Shown here: positions 32,458-43,700 of the stretch, piece by piece
Layout: each line of letters opens with the position of its first letter
Numbering within the stretch: the stretch's first letter is position 1
Assembly (NCBI RefSeq): GCF_910592395.1
Contig: NC_088320.1
Span: 14,694,501 to 14,758,500, forward strand
Direction of reading: 5' to 3'
Length of the DNA stretch: 64,000 bases
Source of the DNA: Lineus longissimus
Taxonomy: Eukaryota; Nemertea; Pilidiophora; Heteronemertea; Lineidae
The notes under the pieces: generated by a model
Seen by the model: the letters and a program-made list of their open reading frames with translations, nothing else
Told to the model about the DNA's origin: nothing
Databases searched by the model: none
Program-made: the position numbers and the translations under genes

Positions 32458-33492
32458 TCAGTTTTGGTTACATTTGAATACCTTTCCCAAGGCTTGTCTA
32501 AACCGTCGTCCCAATGCACAGTAGATGAAGAAATTAACAAAACTGTTCAAATTGCTCAAAAAATAGGAAATATTGAGAACGCCCAAAGAGGCATCAAAGT
32601 CGATATCGAGACCTGAATATGATTGAATTAATCCAAGTACTTGGGAAAACCCGCCCGGCAGTTCTAGAATAATGAATATCACCACCACTGTGACCACTCT
32701 ATGCGTAACCATCTTAATCAATTTGGGTCGCTCTGCGTCTTTCTTAGTTAGGTGTCTGGTAGTCGCCCGATTTAGGCTCAATGATATCAAGCGAGTGAAG
32801 ATTATAAGGCTCGTTATTGGTATCAATGAATTAATAATGATATGAATGACTCTAATGTAGGTGATGTGAAAGTAATAGTTATAGTACAAAGCTGTAAAAT
32901 TCCACCAGGGCAGGATCATACGTGAGCAAGGGTCGTAACGAAATGTAACCTCGCACGAGAGGAACAGGGGTATTCGATACAAGAAGGCACCAAAACAGAT
33001 TGCGGATAGCGAAATGTAGGCATTCCTCTTAGTGCATAAAGTTGCCGCCAACAGTGGCCTGCAGACTGCAATGAATCGCTCAGTGGCAACACAAATGGTG
33101 ATATAGATGGATGCAGTCTTTGAAAAGAATATCAGTGTGCGGAGATAACTGTAGGCGTGCGCATGAAACAAAATATACTCGAACCAAAACCCCGTATAGT
33201 TGTACAGGGCCTGCATTGATTCACCCAATACTTGCGAAACCAAGACTAAACTATCGGTTACTGCTAAACCTTGTAGCAGCACCGAAGTTGATGTGTATGG
33301 CCGCTCGTATCCTATACCAATAATAGCAAGTATATTTGTTTGAAAGCCAATTATTGCCATAATTAATGTTAATGGTACATTAACGGTGGAGACCGCCAAA
33401 TTATAGAAACCAATCAAGGGATAAATTGGATACAAACATGTTCCATTCTCTTTGGATATGGCGAAAGGAATGGCCTCATTAGTTGTCGCCAT
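32458..33492 (-). CDS. Intact receptor GPCR, 344 aa, type I
   Basis: Full-length with all seven TM segments. Changes specific to this copy include FQTN at 50-53 in TM1 (relatives FPAN, Asn1.50 kept), SKENG in the N-terminus, LSCEV at the end of TM4 (an extra Cys at 179), and ERPKLIK in loop 3. NYTGFW and WWNFT sequons are present, as is the residue 16 NGT sequon. Tail KCNQN. The CRE is intact (33952) and the TATA-like site is mutated. The upstream 5' copy is broken. Confidence 0.9.
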   Translation of the reverse strand: MATTNEAIPFAISKENGTCLYPIYPLIGFYNLAVSTVNVPLTLIMAIIGFQTNILAIIGIGYERPYTSTSVLLQGLAVTDSLVLVSQVLGESMQALYNYTGFWFEYILFHAHAYSYLRTLIFFSKTASIYITICVATERFIAVCRPLLAATLCTKRNAYISLSAICFGAFLYRIPLFLSCEVTFRYDPCSRMILPWWNFTALYYNYYFHITYIRVIHIIINSLIPITSLIIFTRLISLSLNRATTRHLTKKDAERPKLIKMVTHRVVTVVVIFIILELPGGFSQVLGLIQSYSGLDIDFDASLGVLNISYFLSNLNSFVNFFIYCALGRRFRQALGKVFKCNQN

Positions 33493-33544
33493 CGCAGGTG
33501 GATTTAACCTTCAAATCTACGAGCATGAAATATATAATTTTGTA

Positions 33545-33770
33545 ACATCTAGTTCACCAGTTGGCACCCCTGGATAAAGAAGCTCTTGGTTACACGATAG
33601 ACCAATTTTCTGGTCGTTACTGCTGCATGCGTATCATTCTGTTGTATAAAAAGCGAATAACATCAAATTATAGAAACAAATCAAGCAAAGTGTGGGATAC
33701 AAACATAGTCCACACTTTATGGATGTGCTGAAAAAAGTGGACTCGCCAGTTGTCATCATCGTAGATGTTT
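33545..33770 (-). pseudogene. Duplicated receptor 5' end
   Basis: As at 18125-18350, with a frame break near 33645 where AAAAAGCG replaces AAACGGCG. Confidence 0.5.
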
Positions 33771-33951
33771 TTTACCTTAAAATCTACGAGCAAATCATCA
33801 CATTTTTACAACCAAAAATGCTACTAGCTTTGGCTGTAGTTTCCATCAGGCATTTTGACAGGTGGCTGTCTGGATAAAAAAGCTCTCGGTACAAGTCAAA
33901 ATTGATGAACTAATCTTCTGGTCGATGCTGCGTATCACTGCCTTGTCGATG

Positions 33952-33959
33952 TGACGTCA
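33952..33959. promoter_or_regulatory. CRE-type octamer TGACGTCA
   Basis: Intact although the flank has changed (GTCGATG rather than GTCGAGG), 460 bp before the ATG at 33492. Confidence 0.65.
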
Positions 33960-34695
33960 TGATCCAGATTTATTTGGTGAATGGAATGAGAAAGACCTGA
34001 CTTATTCAAACTGGTTTTTCAATGTTGCATGAAATACCGAACTTTCATGCGGCGTCCGGTAATCATTTCTGTTTAGGCTTATATATTGCCGACCAACTGG
34101 AGCGATTAAATAAAAGAAAACCTAAAGGAAATGATTTCATCAATGTATTGATTATCATCGAAAACAAGGCATCATTATTTGCCAAATATTAAACCTCGTT
34201 CCAACACTAACACTTAACGAAGCTCTCTTAGCCGCCTATTCGTTTTTCATTTAGTTGGCCAATTTCCAATTCCTGTTGGACAGTTCGAACAAAACTCTCT
34301 GTAACTTTCTCACATTAGGACCCAATGAGACTGTCTGTGCATCAGCTAAAATTAATTGACAATATCCTCCTTTATCTTATGATATTGATCGACGTAAACA
34401 CCTCCATGATGGTGAACTCGAACTCCTTCTAGCAATCGGACTACCACTGCAGAGAACCACCGAATATGGATAGAAACGCAGCATAACCCTCTTCGTCAAC
34501 CTAATAGTCAATGGGACACGTAATGAGAACAGTGTGAATAGAGATCATATATTTCTGCAAACCTATTAAACGTGTTTTTATTCAATCACACTAGATGCGT
34601 ACCTTTGAAAAGAAATATCCACCTCGCAACTTGAGAAATTGTTTTATAATATCGATGTTGTATTCTGTTTCGGTGATACGGATCATGATACCGGT
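33960..34695. repeat. Array spacer
   Basis: Most like 55522-56225; no gene seen. Confidence 0.5.
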
Positions 34696-34697
34696 AT

Positions 34698-35041
34698 TTA
34701 ATGTTTAAGTTTACTGTTGGAGGCAGTTCTTGTGTGTAAAGAGGGATTCTTTACAAAATCGCCCCAAAACAGATCGCGATGGAGAAATGCAGGCATTCCT
34801 TTTTGTGCATAAAAGCTGCCGCCGACAGTGACCTGCAGACAGCAATGAATCGCTCTGTGGCAACACAAAGAGTGACACAAAATGATGCAGACTTTAAGAA
34901 GAAAATCAGTGTGCGGAGATAACTGAATGCGTGCGTATGAAACCAAATACACTCGAACCAAAATCCCGTGTAGTCGCACAGGACCGGCATCGATTCAACA
35001 AATACTGGCGAAACCAAGTCTGTCCACAAACTAAAAAACAT
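34698..35041 (-). pseudogene. Truncated receptor cassette, TM3-TM4
   Basis: Open frame starting MFFSLWTDLVSPVFVESMPV and running through TERFIAVCRSLSAAAFMHKK. TM4 is altered and the sequence stops at the breakpoint shared with 12774 and 56232. A small deletion in TM4 distinguishes it. Confidence 0.7.
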
Positions 35042-35054
35042 GGTTTCTACTCAG

Positions 35055-35750
35055 AACTTCACTCGATGTGTCTTAACGTGTCTGACTACGCTTAACCACG
35101 CCCTTGACCACACCCTTGTCCCAGACCTTAACTGGGTCCATTGTTTGCGTATAAATTAGCACGTGCCGTAATTGTCTTCACCGGCAGAAAAACAAGAAAC
35201 TAACAACGTGACAAATCGCGCGTAAAACAAATGAACCAAGCCAGAAGAGGTAAGTCATTCAGTGAAACTCTGGGTAAAGTTCCTGTGAACAAGGTACCTG
35301 GTGTTAATCATCATTGTAAACCTCGTTCGCCTGTTGCATCTTGGCCTGCGTACACTGAGACATGAGAGACATGGTTTACATAGGGAGGAAATTCCCATAA
35401 CGTCATTCTCATGAATGAATTATGAATAAGTGCCGAAAATATGGGTAACCAATCGGCGTCGTCAGGTGTGTAAAAATAAATCGCATTCCTATATGATGAA
35501 ATGCGTAGATGCAATGACGGGGCCGAAGCTGAAAGTCGACCTCGGGGCAATCGGGCAGCTGGAAGACGCTTCCCGCGCTACTAATAACGAATAACGAACA
35601 ATGAGTTTTACTGTACGATTTGAAACTCAATCAGAAATAGACTTCGAACATTTTCAGAAAAAATAGATATTAATAAAACAGGGGAAACACAAACATATTG
35701 AAGTAGAAAACTTGCAACTCCTTTAAGATGGGGCCCGGAGAGTGAGGTGA
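35055..35750. repeat. Type II unit flank
   Basis: Copy of 13130-13810. At about 35757 the expected TTTATT is TTTGTT, so the receptor at 35934 may have lost its usual poly(A) signal. Confidence 0.5.
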
Positions 35751-35933
35751 ATGCTTTTGTTTTCGACATTAATAAAAACAAAGGGTTTCATATGACTCAT
35801 GATCCAAATCAGCTTGTTTCAACCACTGCCACAGGGCGATGTAGTTGCTTCTTGCTTCCTTTTTGTAGGCAGAAACAAGAGCCAACCTCCAGATTTCACA
35901 AAAAGATCGGGAATTCGTGTCATCATTGCAATA

Positions 35934-36968
35934 TCAACTTCGGCGACACTGAAATACCTTCCGCAGGGCTTGTCTGAACCGTTGGCCTGTTGAACAGTAA
36001 ATGAAGAAATTAACAAAACTGTTTAAATTGCTCAGAAAGTATGAAATATTGAGAACACCCGAATAGATATCAAAGTCTAAATCGAGACTTGAGTATGATT
36101 GAATTGCTCCAAGCAGTGCGGAAAGCCCGCCTGGCATCTCCAGTGTTATAAATATAACCACCACGGTCACCACCCGATACGTAACCATCCTCATTTGTTT
36201 GTCTCGCTGTACGTCATTCTTGGTGAGATGAGAAATAGTCGCCTGCTTGAGGGTAGATAATATCAAGCCGGTGAGGGTTGTGAGACTAATTATCGGTATC
36301 AATGAATTGATAAGGATATGAAGGCTTACTATGTATATGGTAAAGAAATAATAGTCAAAGTACAAGTCAGTATAGTTCCACCAAGGCAAGATCATACGCG
36401 AGCAAGGGTCGTAATGGAATTCGACTCCATATGAGAGGAACAGGGGGATTCTATACAAGAACGCCCCAAAACAGATTGCGAATAGAGAAATGTAGGCGTT
36501 CCTTTTTGTGCATATAGCTGCCGCCCACAGAGGCCTGCAGACAGCAATGAATCGCTCTGTGGCAACGCAAATGGTGATATAAATGGATGCAGTCTTTGAA
36601 AAGAAAATCAGTGTGCGGAGATAACTGTATGCGTGCGCATGAAACAAAATATACTCGAACCAAAAACCCGTGTAGATGTACAAGTCTTGTAATGATTTGC
36701 AAAATACTACCGAAACCAAGACCAGACTGTCAGCAACGGCTAAACCTTGTAGCAGCAGCGACGTTGATGTGTATGGCCGCTCATATCCTACACCAATAAT
36801 TGCAAGTATATTTGCTGGAAAGCCAATTACTGCCATGATTAATGTTAATGGTACATTAACGGTGAAAACCGCCAAACCATAGAAACCAATCAAGGGATAT
36901 ATTGGATACAAACATGTACCATTCTCTCTGGATATGGTGAAAGGAATGGCCTCGTTAGTTGTCGCCAT
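35934..36968 (-). CDS. Intact receptor GPCR, 344 aa, type II
   Basis: Residue landmarks: Cys19 in the N-terminus, Asn53, Asp80, Tyr114 (3.25), ERF 138-140, Cys189 in loop 2, a sequon at Asn198, Pro225, Glu277 (6.48), Pro279, Asn320, Phe321, Tyr324, and Cys341 in the tail. Only Cys19 and Cys189 are obvious extracellular cysteines, so they may pair with each other. Loop 3 is HLTKNDVQRDKQMRMVTYR and the tail is QCRRS. It is near-identical to 57463-58497. The upstream region has an intact CRE (37426), a TATA-like site (37281) and an open 5' copy. The usual AATAAA below it is mutated. Confidence 0.9.
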   Translation of the reverse strand: MATTNEAIPFTISRENGTCLYPIYPLIGFYGLAVFTVNVPLTLIMAVIGFPANILAIIGVGYERPYTSTSLLLQGLAVADSLVLVSVVFCKSLQDLYIYTGFWFEYILFHAHAYSYLRTLIFFSKTASIYITICVATERFIAVCRPLWAAAICTKRNAYISLFAICFGAFLYRIPLFLSYGVEFHYDPCSRMILPWWNYTDLYFDYYFFTIYIVSLHILINSLIPIISLTTLTGLILSTLKQATISHLTKNDVQRDKQMRMVTYRVVTVVVIFITLEMPGGLSALLGAIQSYSSLDLDFDIYSGVLNISYFLSNLNSFVNFFIYCSTGQRFRQALRKVFQCRRS

Positions 36969-37024
36969 CGCAGCTGGTTTTAACCGTCAAATCTACGAGC
37001 ATGAAATATTAATTTTTATAACAT

Positions 37025-37237
37025 CTAGTTCACCAGTTGGCACCCCTGGATAAAGAAGCTCTTGGTTACACGATAGACCAATTTTCTAGTCGTTACTGCG
37101 ACATGCGTATTACCCCGATGTGTGTAAACGGCGAATAACACCAAATTATAGAACCAAATCAAGAGATGTGTGGGATACAAACATAGTCCACGCTTCATGG
37201 ATGTGCTGAAAAAAGTGGACTCGCCAGTTGTCATCAT
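37025..37237 (-). pseudogene. Duplicated receptor 5' end, potential upstream ORF
   Basis: Open for 70 codons from MMTTGESTFFSTSMKRG, then LCLYPTHLLIWFYNLVLF. It stops 57 bp before the receptor ATG, the same spacing as at 58554 and 61638. Confidence 0.65.
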
Positions 37238-37280
37238 CGTAGATGTTTTTTACCTTAAAATCTACGAGCAAATCATCACA

Positions 37281-37288
37281 TTTTTATA
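37281..37288 (-). promoter_or_regulatory. TATA-like box (TATAAAAA)
   Basis: Sense-strand TATAAAAATGTGATG, about 45 bp above the upstream ORF start and about 140 bp below the CRE. Confidence 0.5.
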
Positions 37289-37425
37289 GAAAAATTGCTA
37301 CTAGCTTTGGCTGTTTCCATCAGGCATTTTGACAGGTGGCTCTCTGGATAAAGAAGCTCTCGGTTCATGTCAAGATTGGTAAACTAATATTCTGGTCGAT
37401 GCTGCGTATCACTGCCTTGTCGAGG

Positions 37426-37433
37426 TGACGTCA
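37426..37433. promoter_or_regulatory. CRE-type octamer TGACGTCA
   Basis: Intact, 458 bp before the ATG at 36968. Confidence 0.65.
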
Positions 37434-37434
37434 T

Positions 37435-38255
37435 GATCCAGATTTATTTGGTGAAGGGAATGAGAAAGACCTGAATTTTTTAAACTGGTTTTTCAATGTT
37501 GCATGAAAAACCGAACTTTCATGCGGCGTCCGGTAAACATTTGTGTTTTGGCTTATATATCGCCGACAAACTGGAGCGATAAAAAAAGATAACCCCAAGG
37601 AAATGATTTCATCAATGTATTGATTATCATCGAAAACAAGGAATCATTATTGGCCAAATAATAAAATTTGTTCCAACACTAACACTTAACGAAGTTCTCT
37701 TAGCCGCCTATTCGTTTTTCATTAAGTTGGCCAATTTCCAATTCCTGTTGGACAGTTCGAACAAAATTCTCTGTAAATTTCTCACATCCTGTCCAAATGA
37801 GACTGTCTGTGCATCATCTGAAATTACTTCACAATATCCTCCTTTAACTTATGATATTGATCAACGTAAACACCTCCATGATGGTGAACTCGAACTCCTT
37901 TTAGCAATCGGACTACCACTGCAGAGAACCACCGAATATGGATAGAAACGTAGCATAACGCTCTTCGTCAACCTATCAGTCAATGGAACACGTAATGAGA
38001 ACAGTGTGAATAAAGAACATATATATTTCTGGAAACCTACTCAAAAAGTTTCAATTCAATCACACTAGATGCGTACCTTTGAAAACAAATATCCACCTTG
38101 CAACTGGAGAAATTGTTTCATAATATCGATGTTGTATTCTGTTTCGGTGATACGGAACATGATATCGGTTTTGTTGAATGCTGAACAACGCGAGAAATCG
38201 AACGATTATTGTTGGAGGCAGCTCTTCCGTGTATATTGCTAAACGGCTCATGCAT
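37435..38255. repeat. Array spacer
   Basis: Matches 62050-62870. A plus-strand frame at 37727-37945 stays open (MANFQFLLDSSNKILCKFLT through RTTEYG), in register with the long ORF at 49484. Confidence 0.5.
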
Positions 38256-39237
38256 CACTGTAATCACCCCCCCCCCCCCCCCCACACCCCCACCCCACCG
38301 TCCCATTCTAGACCTCTAATCTTTATCCACATGTCTAAAGTTAGCACCAAGGTTACTAAACCGTTAGTAACAGCAATAGTATAACACCGTAAAGACGGAG
38401 GTTGATTCAATGTGCATTCCCAGAAGTCATTACCTTTAGGTCTCATGATTCCGGAAACGAAGCACCATTTCTTTAAGTATCTAAAGCACTTGTCCTGAAG
38501 CAAATGGGGACAAGGAACACTTACTCCTACTAAATTTGTGTCGTCAGAAGTTTTAAAATGATGTTCAGCTCTCCTGACGCCACGTTTGGTGTTCGGAAGA
38601 TCACACTGACAAACTTTAGTGGAAAAAATAATTTTGCTTTGCTTTAAAAACGGCAGCTTAATTAGAGTAGTGAGCGAAGATAAGTTTTTTTCTGCATGCG
38701 TCTGTTAACTACAGCTCTGGCGGTATTTATTCAGTCCAGGTTATACATAATACATTTCTGAATTGTTATCAATATCAATTAGGCGAACTTCACGCATACA
38801 GGCTGCACCAACAGTATTCAAATATTTAGGTACATAACAAAATGAAAGTGATTTTAACCCTCCGAGCTGTGTTCAATCGGAAATTAAATACCTGACGGTA
38901 TACGTATGTCAGTCACTCGTGACAAAAAGAAGTATTTGCAGACCAAAAAAACACCGCGGGGTCAATATCGGACTCGATCCGGGAAGATCATCATCTACAG
39001 GGTGGCCCAGAATTATTTTTCCTCACACAATTGGTACACAATGGAATTCTATTGTGTAACGAGGAAAATAATTCTGCGCCACCCTGCAGATAACCAGGGT
39101 CAGTCGTATGCTCCTATCGCAGCTGGTAGAGTGAAATGCCCTGACGCTCAGGAAGAGAGAAGGTAAAATCATGGGAATGCTTCGAATATTTCGAATAGGT
39201 CCCGAGGAACATTGAACCCTCTTTATATCAGACCTGG
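38256..39237. repeat. Duplicated segment, second copy at 62870-63847
   Basis: Starts with a C homopolymer (about 38266-38283) and runs to the insertion point of the 809 bp element. No gene is recognised. It includes the 89 bp MITE at 38998-39086. Confidence 0.55.
38998..39086. mobile_element. 89 bp Tc1/mariner-type MITE
   Basis: Near-perfect palindrome starting CAGGGTGGCCCAGAATTATT and ending with its complement (one mismatch, CTGCGCC). A TA precedes it; the right-hand TA has become CA. The orthologous copy at 63608-63696 has TA on both sides. The CAGGGTGGCCC end and TA target suggest Tc1/mariner mobilisation. Confidence 0.7.
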
Positions 39238-40046
39238 ACGCAAGGGCGTAGCGGCAAAAAAGCGAAGCTGGCGAAACATTTATAATGGGTCACCGTCACT
39301 TATTATTGGACTTATAGCGCATTTACGGGGTTGCAACTATTTTGCTTTATAGTGTCACCAGGAAAGAAAAGCATGCGACCTAACGCCGATCTATTTGTAT
39401 AAAGTGATAATTGGAAGGTATATAGTAGGAAATATCAATAAAATAATCATTCCATGTCGTCTTTTGAGGGCATTTTTGATTGTAAAAAATATATGTGTAC
39501 GTCACCGGAGTCTCTGCAATGATAATTTTATCACAGCAGTCTCTCGCAAGTAGAAGTTCTTTACCTATTAGTTCTTCACTTATTAGTCTGGCGCAAAGCC
39601 AGACGTTTTCCATTACGATTTCACTACGATGTTTGACCAGAAGGAGCAGTGCGCGAGATATGCTAATGAGCAGACTTCCCTCGCTTGGGTTTCGGAAGAA
39701 TGTTCCATATCGCGCTAAGCTGACCACTGCTGACCATGACAGGCGTGCACTGGACTGGTACAGGTTGGAACTGAACATTGAATATGCTGGTGGTGACGCT
39801 TTCTGATGAGAAGTTGGTCGTGACTGATGCAGTATCCTTGGACTTGTCCACAGCATCGTTCAATCATTGCTCTCTGAGCTGGCTTGATTCTGTACTTACC
39901 CAAATACTGAGACCAAATGTCTGTTGACTGTGCTTTAAGAGAGACTGGCGCCATGCCTAGTCTCTCTTAAAGCACAGTCAACAGACACCAACCCCCTCAG
40001 ACTCAGAAACCACAAACGCCCAACCCTTCCTGCTACCTTAATACTT
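39238..40046. mobile_element. 809 bp unclassified element, short version of 52354-55517
   Basis: Flanked by CTGG on both sides (39234-39237, 40047-40050); the paralogous empty site at 63841-63852 reads GACATGGATAAC. Its ends (ACGCAAGGGC and CCTTAATACTT) match, in inverse orientation, those of the 3.16 kb element. A 30 bp palindrome around AGTCTCTCTTAAAGCACAG lies near its right end (39925-39987). Short ORFs are shared with the longer copy but none has a recognised domain. Confidence 0.75.
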
Positions 40047-40050
40047 CTGG

Positions 40051-40634
40051 ATAACATAAACAAGCACCCAAAAATGATTATACCCTGCAGAAGACCTCAT
40101 GGATGAGGAGGCTTCTTCTGTACAAGTATCATCTGGGAACGCATTTCTGGTAATGCTAAAAATAATGAAGGATTATTGAAGAGCTACATACATCAAGTAT
40201 CAGCTATTGTTTATCACATGATAAGTTGATAACTGTAGCATCATGCTTGGTACATTTGGAACCTTGTTGATCTTGCCATGTAATGTTTAGCCCTTATGTC
40301 ACAGGAAAAGATATCCTGCATAGTGGGGCAAGTTTGCATGATGCAAGTTTAGATTTCAAAAGATACGTTTAGTGTCCAAGTCTTAACCATGATCCGTCAG
40401 AATAATACAGGGCTGAACGCATTTTCCAGGACGACTTTCTACTCCCAGCCCAGTCTTACGTAAGTAGATCCAGAGTATAATAATCATGATGTTCGCCATG
40501 CACCTGCCAACTGAACATACTCATTGGCAATGCACCTACGCAACCTTTCTCCTCCATATTAATGGTATTGAAATAATGGCCAGCCAAGGTGCTCCAAACG
40601 CCACGCTTATCATATATTACATCATATGAGGATG
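40051..40634. other. NPC2 upstream region
   Basis: The first 140 bp match 63848-64000, so the duplication runs to the window edge. No gene seen in the remainder. Confidence 0.4.
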
Positions 40635-40640
40635 TATAAA
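40635..40640 (+). promoter_or_regulatory. TATA box of NPC2
   Basis: TATAAA in GATGTATAAAGCC, 81 bp before the NPC2 ATG, leaving room for a 5' leader of about 50 nt. Confidence 0.55.
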
Positions 40641-40715
40641 GCCTAGCTTTGAACTAACTCGTCATTCAAGCGGTCAGAAAGACTTCTATTGGTCTCCTTC
40701 GTTTAATTCCACACC

Positions 40716-43700
40716 ATGAAAGCGCTAATCCCCGTTCTCCTTGCCCTCGTGGCGTTTGATTCCGGCATGTCAACGCCATTCATCGACTGCGGTGAGTAAA
40801 AATCCTTCACACTTATTTTGAGGGTTGACCATAGGAGCCGACATTATTGCTAGAAGTTGAAATCATGAAGCAATAAAAGCTCCTTCAAAGTGAAGTGAAT
40901 GCACATTTAAGATGTGGGAGGCTGGTCGCTGGAAGACAAAGAACAGTCTCCGACCCATGAAATTAGCAATCTCTTCATTTTAAATGAGTTCTATCTGCTT
41001 TAGGGTTTCAAGTGCAAGCAAGAACACGTGGTGCTTACGGTCAACCCATAAGGAAAAACACGTTTGTTTTAATAGGCAAATACATACTGGGTGAATTTTG
41101 CTGCAATTTTTACAAGTCCGAAAGCTAAAACATGAAATAAAATGAAGAATGTTGCTTGCTTACTTATATCAAAGATGTATTTGGGGTCGGTAACAAATAT
41201 TGAATAAATGAAACAGTCTTTCATGTCCATAAATCTTCCCAATATGAGAAACAAAAGCATTTTTTGCTAGCAAGGAAGCCAACCAGCTGATTGTTCTCTG
41301 CCGAAAACCTTATCAATGCGTGAATAAGGGTCATTGCTAGGGCAAACTTTTCCAATGGGCCTAAGGGTTGACCATAGGCACCACCATTTTGGCTAGAACT
41401 TGAAATCTAAAAGCAATTTCAAGGGTGGGAGTCGGTTGTTTGCTTTCAAGAGAACAGCCTCTGAGGTTTTGAATCGGTATTCACTTCATTTTGAAGGACT
41501 TTTAATTGTTTCTAACCTTTAATGGTGGTGCGTATGGCCAATCCATACTCATGATGATTTGAAAGGAACGAGTTTGGAATCAACCTTGCACTGAAGGCCT
41601 ATGTACAGACATGGGCATAGGCCCACAAATGTGTATGCTAGTTCCAGGAATTAACAGCCAACATGGCAAGAAACAGATATGAACAGCTTGGTGAAATGAC
41701 ATTATATTCATATCACATGAAGTGTTTCATAAAGTGACTTAAAATGCAGTTATAGGAGACATACTGTCCGCTTTGGTTACACGTGGACACGTACAGTTAT
41801 GACTGTCCGCGAAGTGCATACTGTAACCATAGCGGACAGTCACACAGGTGCACAGAGGTAACCATAGCGGACAGTCTGCCGTATATTTTTGCATTTTAAG
41901 TCACTTTATAGAACACTTTAAGCCAAGAGCGTGTTATCACATCTACTATTCGTGTGTACATGCTACACAACACAGCCCGTGCAATAATCTCCACAACTTA
42001 GGCAATTATGGTAAAAATAAGCGCAAAAAGTGCCAATAATTCGGCATACAATTACAAAAACACGGATTTTGTCGTCTCCCTACTTTTTATCTCCCTTTTT
42101 GATTATGATATAGGCCTACTCTGAGGACGCCATTAAAGGCCATATATCAAGGTTTGAAAACATGCTTGATACTTATGAAATATGTTGAGGGTTAAAAAAA
42201 CAAGATCCCAGACATTAAAAAAATTCTAATAATAAACATTATTTAGTTATTTCAATTTTCAATTTTAAACTATTTGAATTTCCCACCACACACAACTTTA
42301 GATTAGTTCCACATGTGGCCGCTAGGGATTTTTTGATGACGTAGATCAGGTCAGTCAGAACAAAGCAAGATGGCTTCCGCATACAGTTCAGAGAGTGAGA
42401 GCAGTGAATTTGAGGATGTTTTGGTCGATACAGAAGGATATTTAAACGTTGAGCCGTACATGTTCGAGCCATTAATATCACTAGATCATAATGAGAGTGA
42501 TCATTCGGACGAAAGTGATTAGAATTTGTGGTTAATCAATTTGCATGGCAGACCTGCCGATATAGCAAAGAAGACATTGATAGACGGTTGCAGATGCATA
42601 ACATGGCTGTATGATTTTTGAACAGACTAATGTTGCACAATATTGTTTCGCCTCGTCAGTGTTGTATCGCCAGTTATGTCATGACGCTGAACTACTATTG
42701 AAAAGTGACGGTATTATGCACAATCATCTTGACGTGACGATATAATGCCGTGCAACGTTAGATAGGCCTAGATGTCAGATGACAATAATCTGTCATTGAC
42801 AGTGGCTGTCACTGACACTGACCTGTGTCGCTGTCACCTTGCTATGGCTGGAACACAAGAAGACACTATGCGGTATCACAGGCCCCAATAGGGCCTACAC
42901 ATTATGTATAACAACCGACCTCAGCAGCCTCGGGCATTAAATGCAATTGACATGGTTGGAACAGCTGTTTTTAACAAGTGGCATTTAATATTCAGTTGGA
43001 TGCAGATATCCGGCTTCATGTGATAATCCGTATTGATAAAGTGATCACTGCAAAGTTTGGCCGAAGGCCCAGGCTTCCAACACTCCAAACGTTTGCACCT
43101 CCGAATCCACAGCTTCCTCCTCTCTCGTTCAACTGACTTTGGAAATTCATGAAAATGGGTCCCATCCGTCATTCGATTGTTCTTTGTGCTATCCTTGACA
43201 CAATTCGGAGCCACACAATACACCATAGTGAATGAAACACATTACTTCCAGGTGTGCATAATTAATTAAGGCCCTCCTGCTTTTATGATTGCATGACATG
43301 TACAGATAACCTGATCTACATCACAACTTTTGCTGAACCCGCCGCCTGGCTCTAACAAGCCAGTTGCTAGCCTGATTAGGTAATCAAGTTGTCAAACACA
43401 TAATTGGCTTTATCTTCAAAATGGATGGAGCTAATTGCATTTGGTTTTCTGTATTGTATAAAGTGTTAGGTACACTTTTGAAATCGTCTTACAGCAGAAA
43501 ATGGCAAAAAACCTTGATATATGGCCTTTAAGCCAATAGCGTGTTATCACATCTACTATTCTGGTGTACATGCTACACAACACAGCCCGTGCAATAATCT
43601 CCACAACTTAGGCAATTATGGTAAAAATAAGCGCAAAAAGTGCCAATAATTCGGCATACAATTACAAAAACACGGATTTTGTCGTCTCCCTACTTTTTAT

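Larger units (their letters stand above)
42137..43527. mobile_element. Kolobok-like DNA transposon, 1,391 bp
   Basis: Perfect 19 bp terminal inverted repeats: AGGCCATATATCAAGGTTT at 42137-42155 and its complement at 43509-43527. TTAA lies on both sides (42133-42136, 43528-43531). It carries a THAP zinc-finger ORF on the minus strand and a short acidic ORF on the plus strand. TTAA targets together with THAP domains are known for the Kolobok superfamily. No catalytic domain is present, so it is non-autonomous or a deletion product. Confidence 0.7.

Noticed and set aside
38266-38283. C homopolymers (also near 21046, 47622 and 62884) as regulatory elements
   Set aside because: Length varies between duplicate copies in the way expected of simple-sequence slippage.
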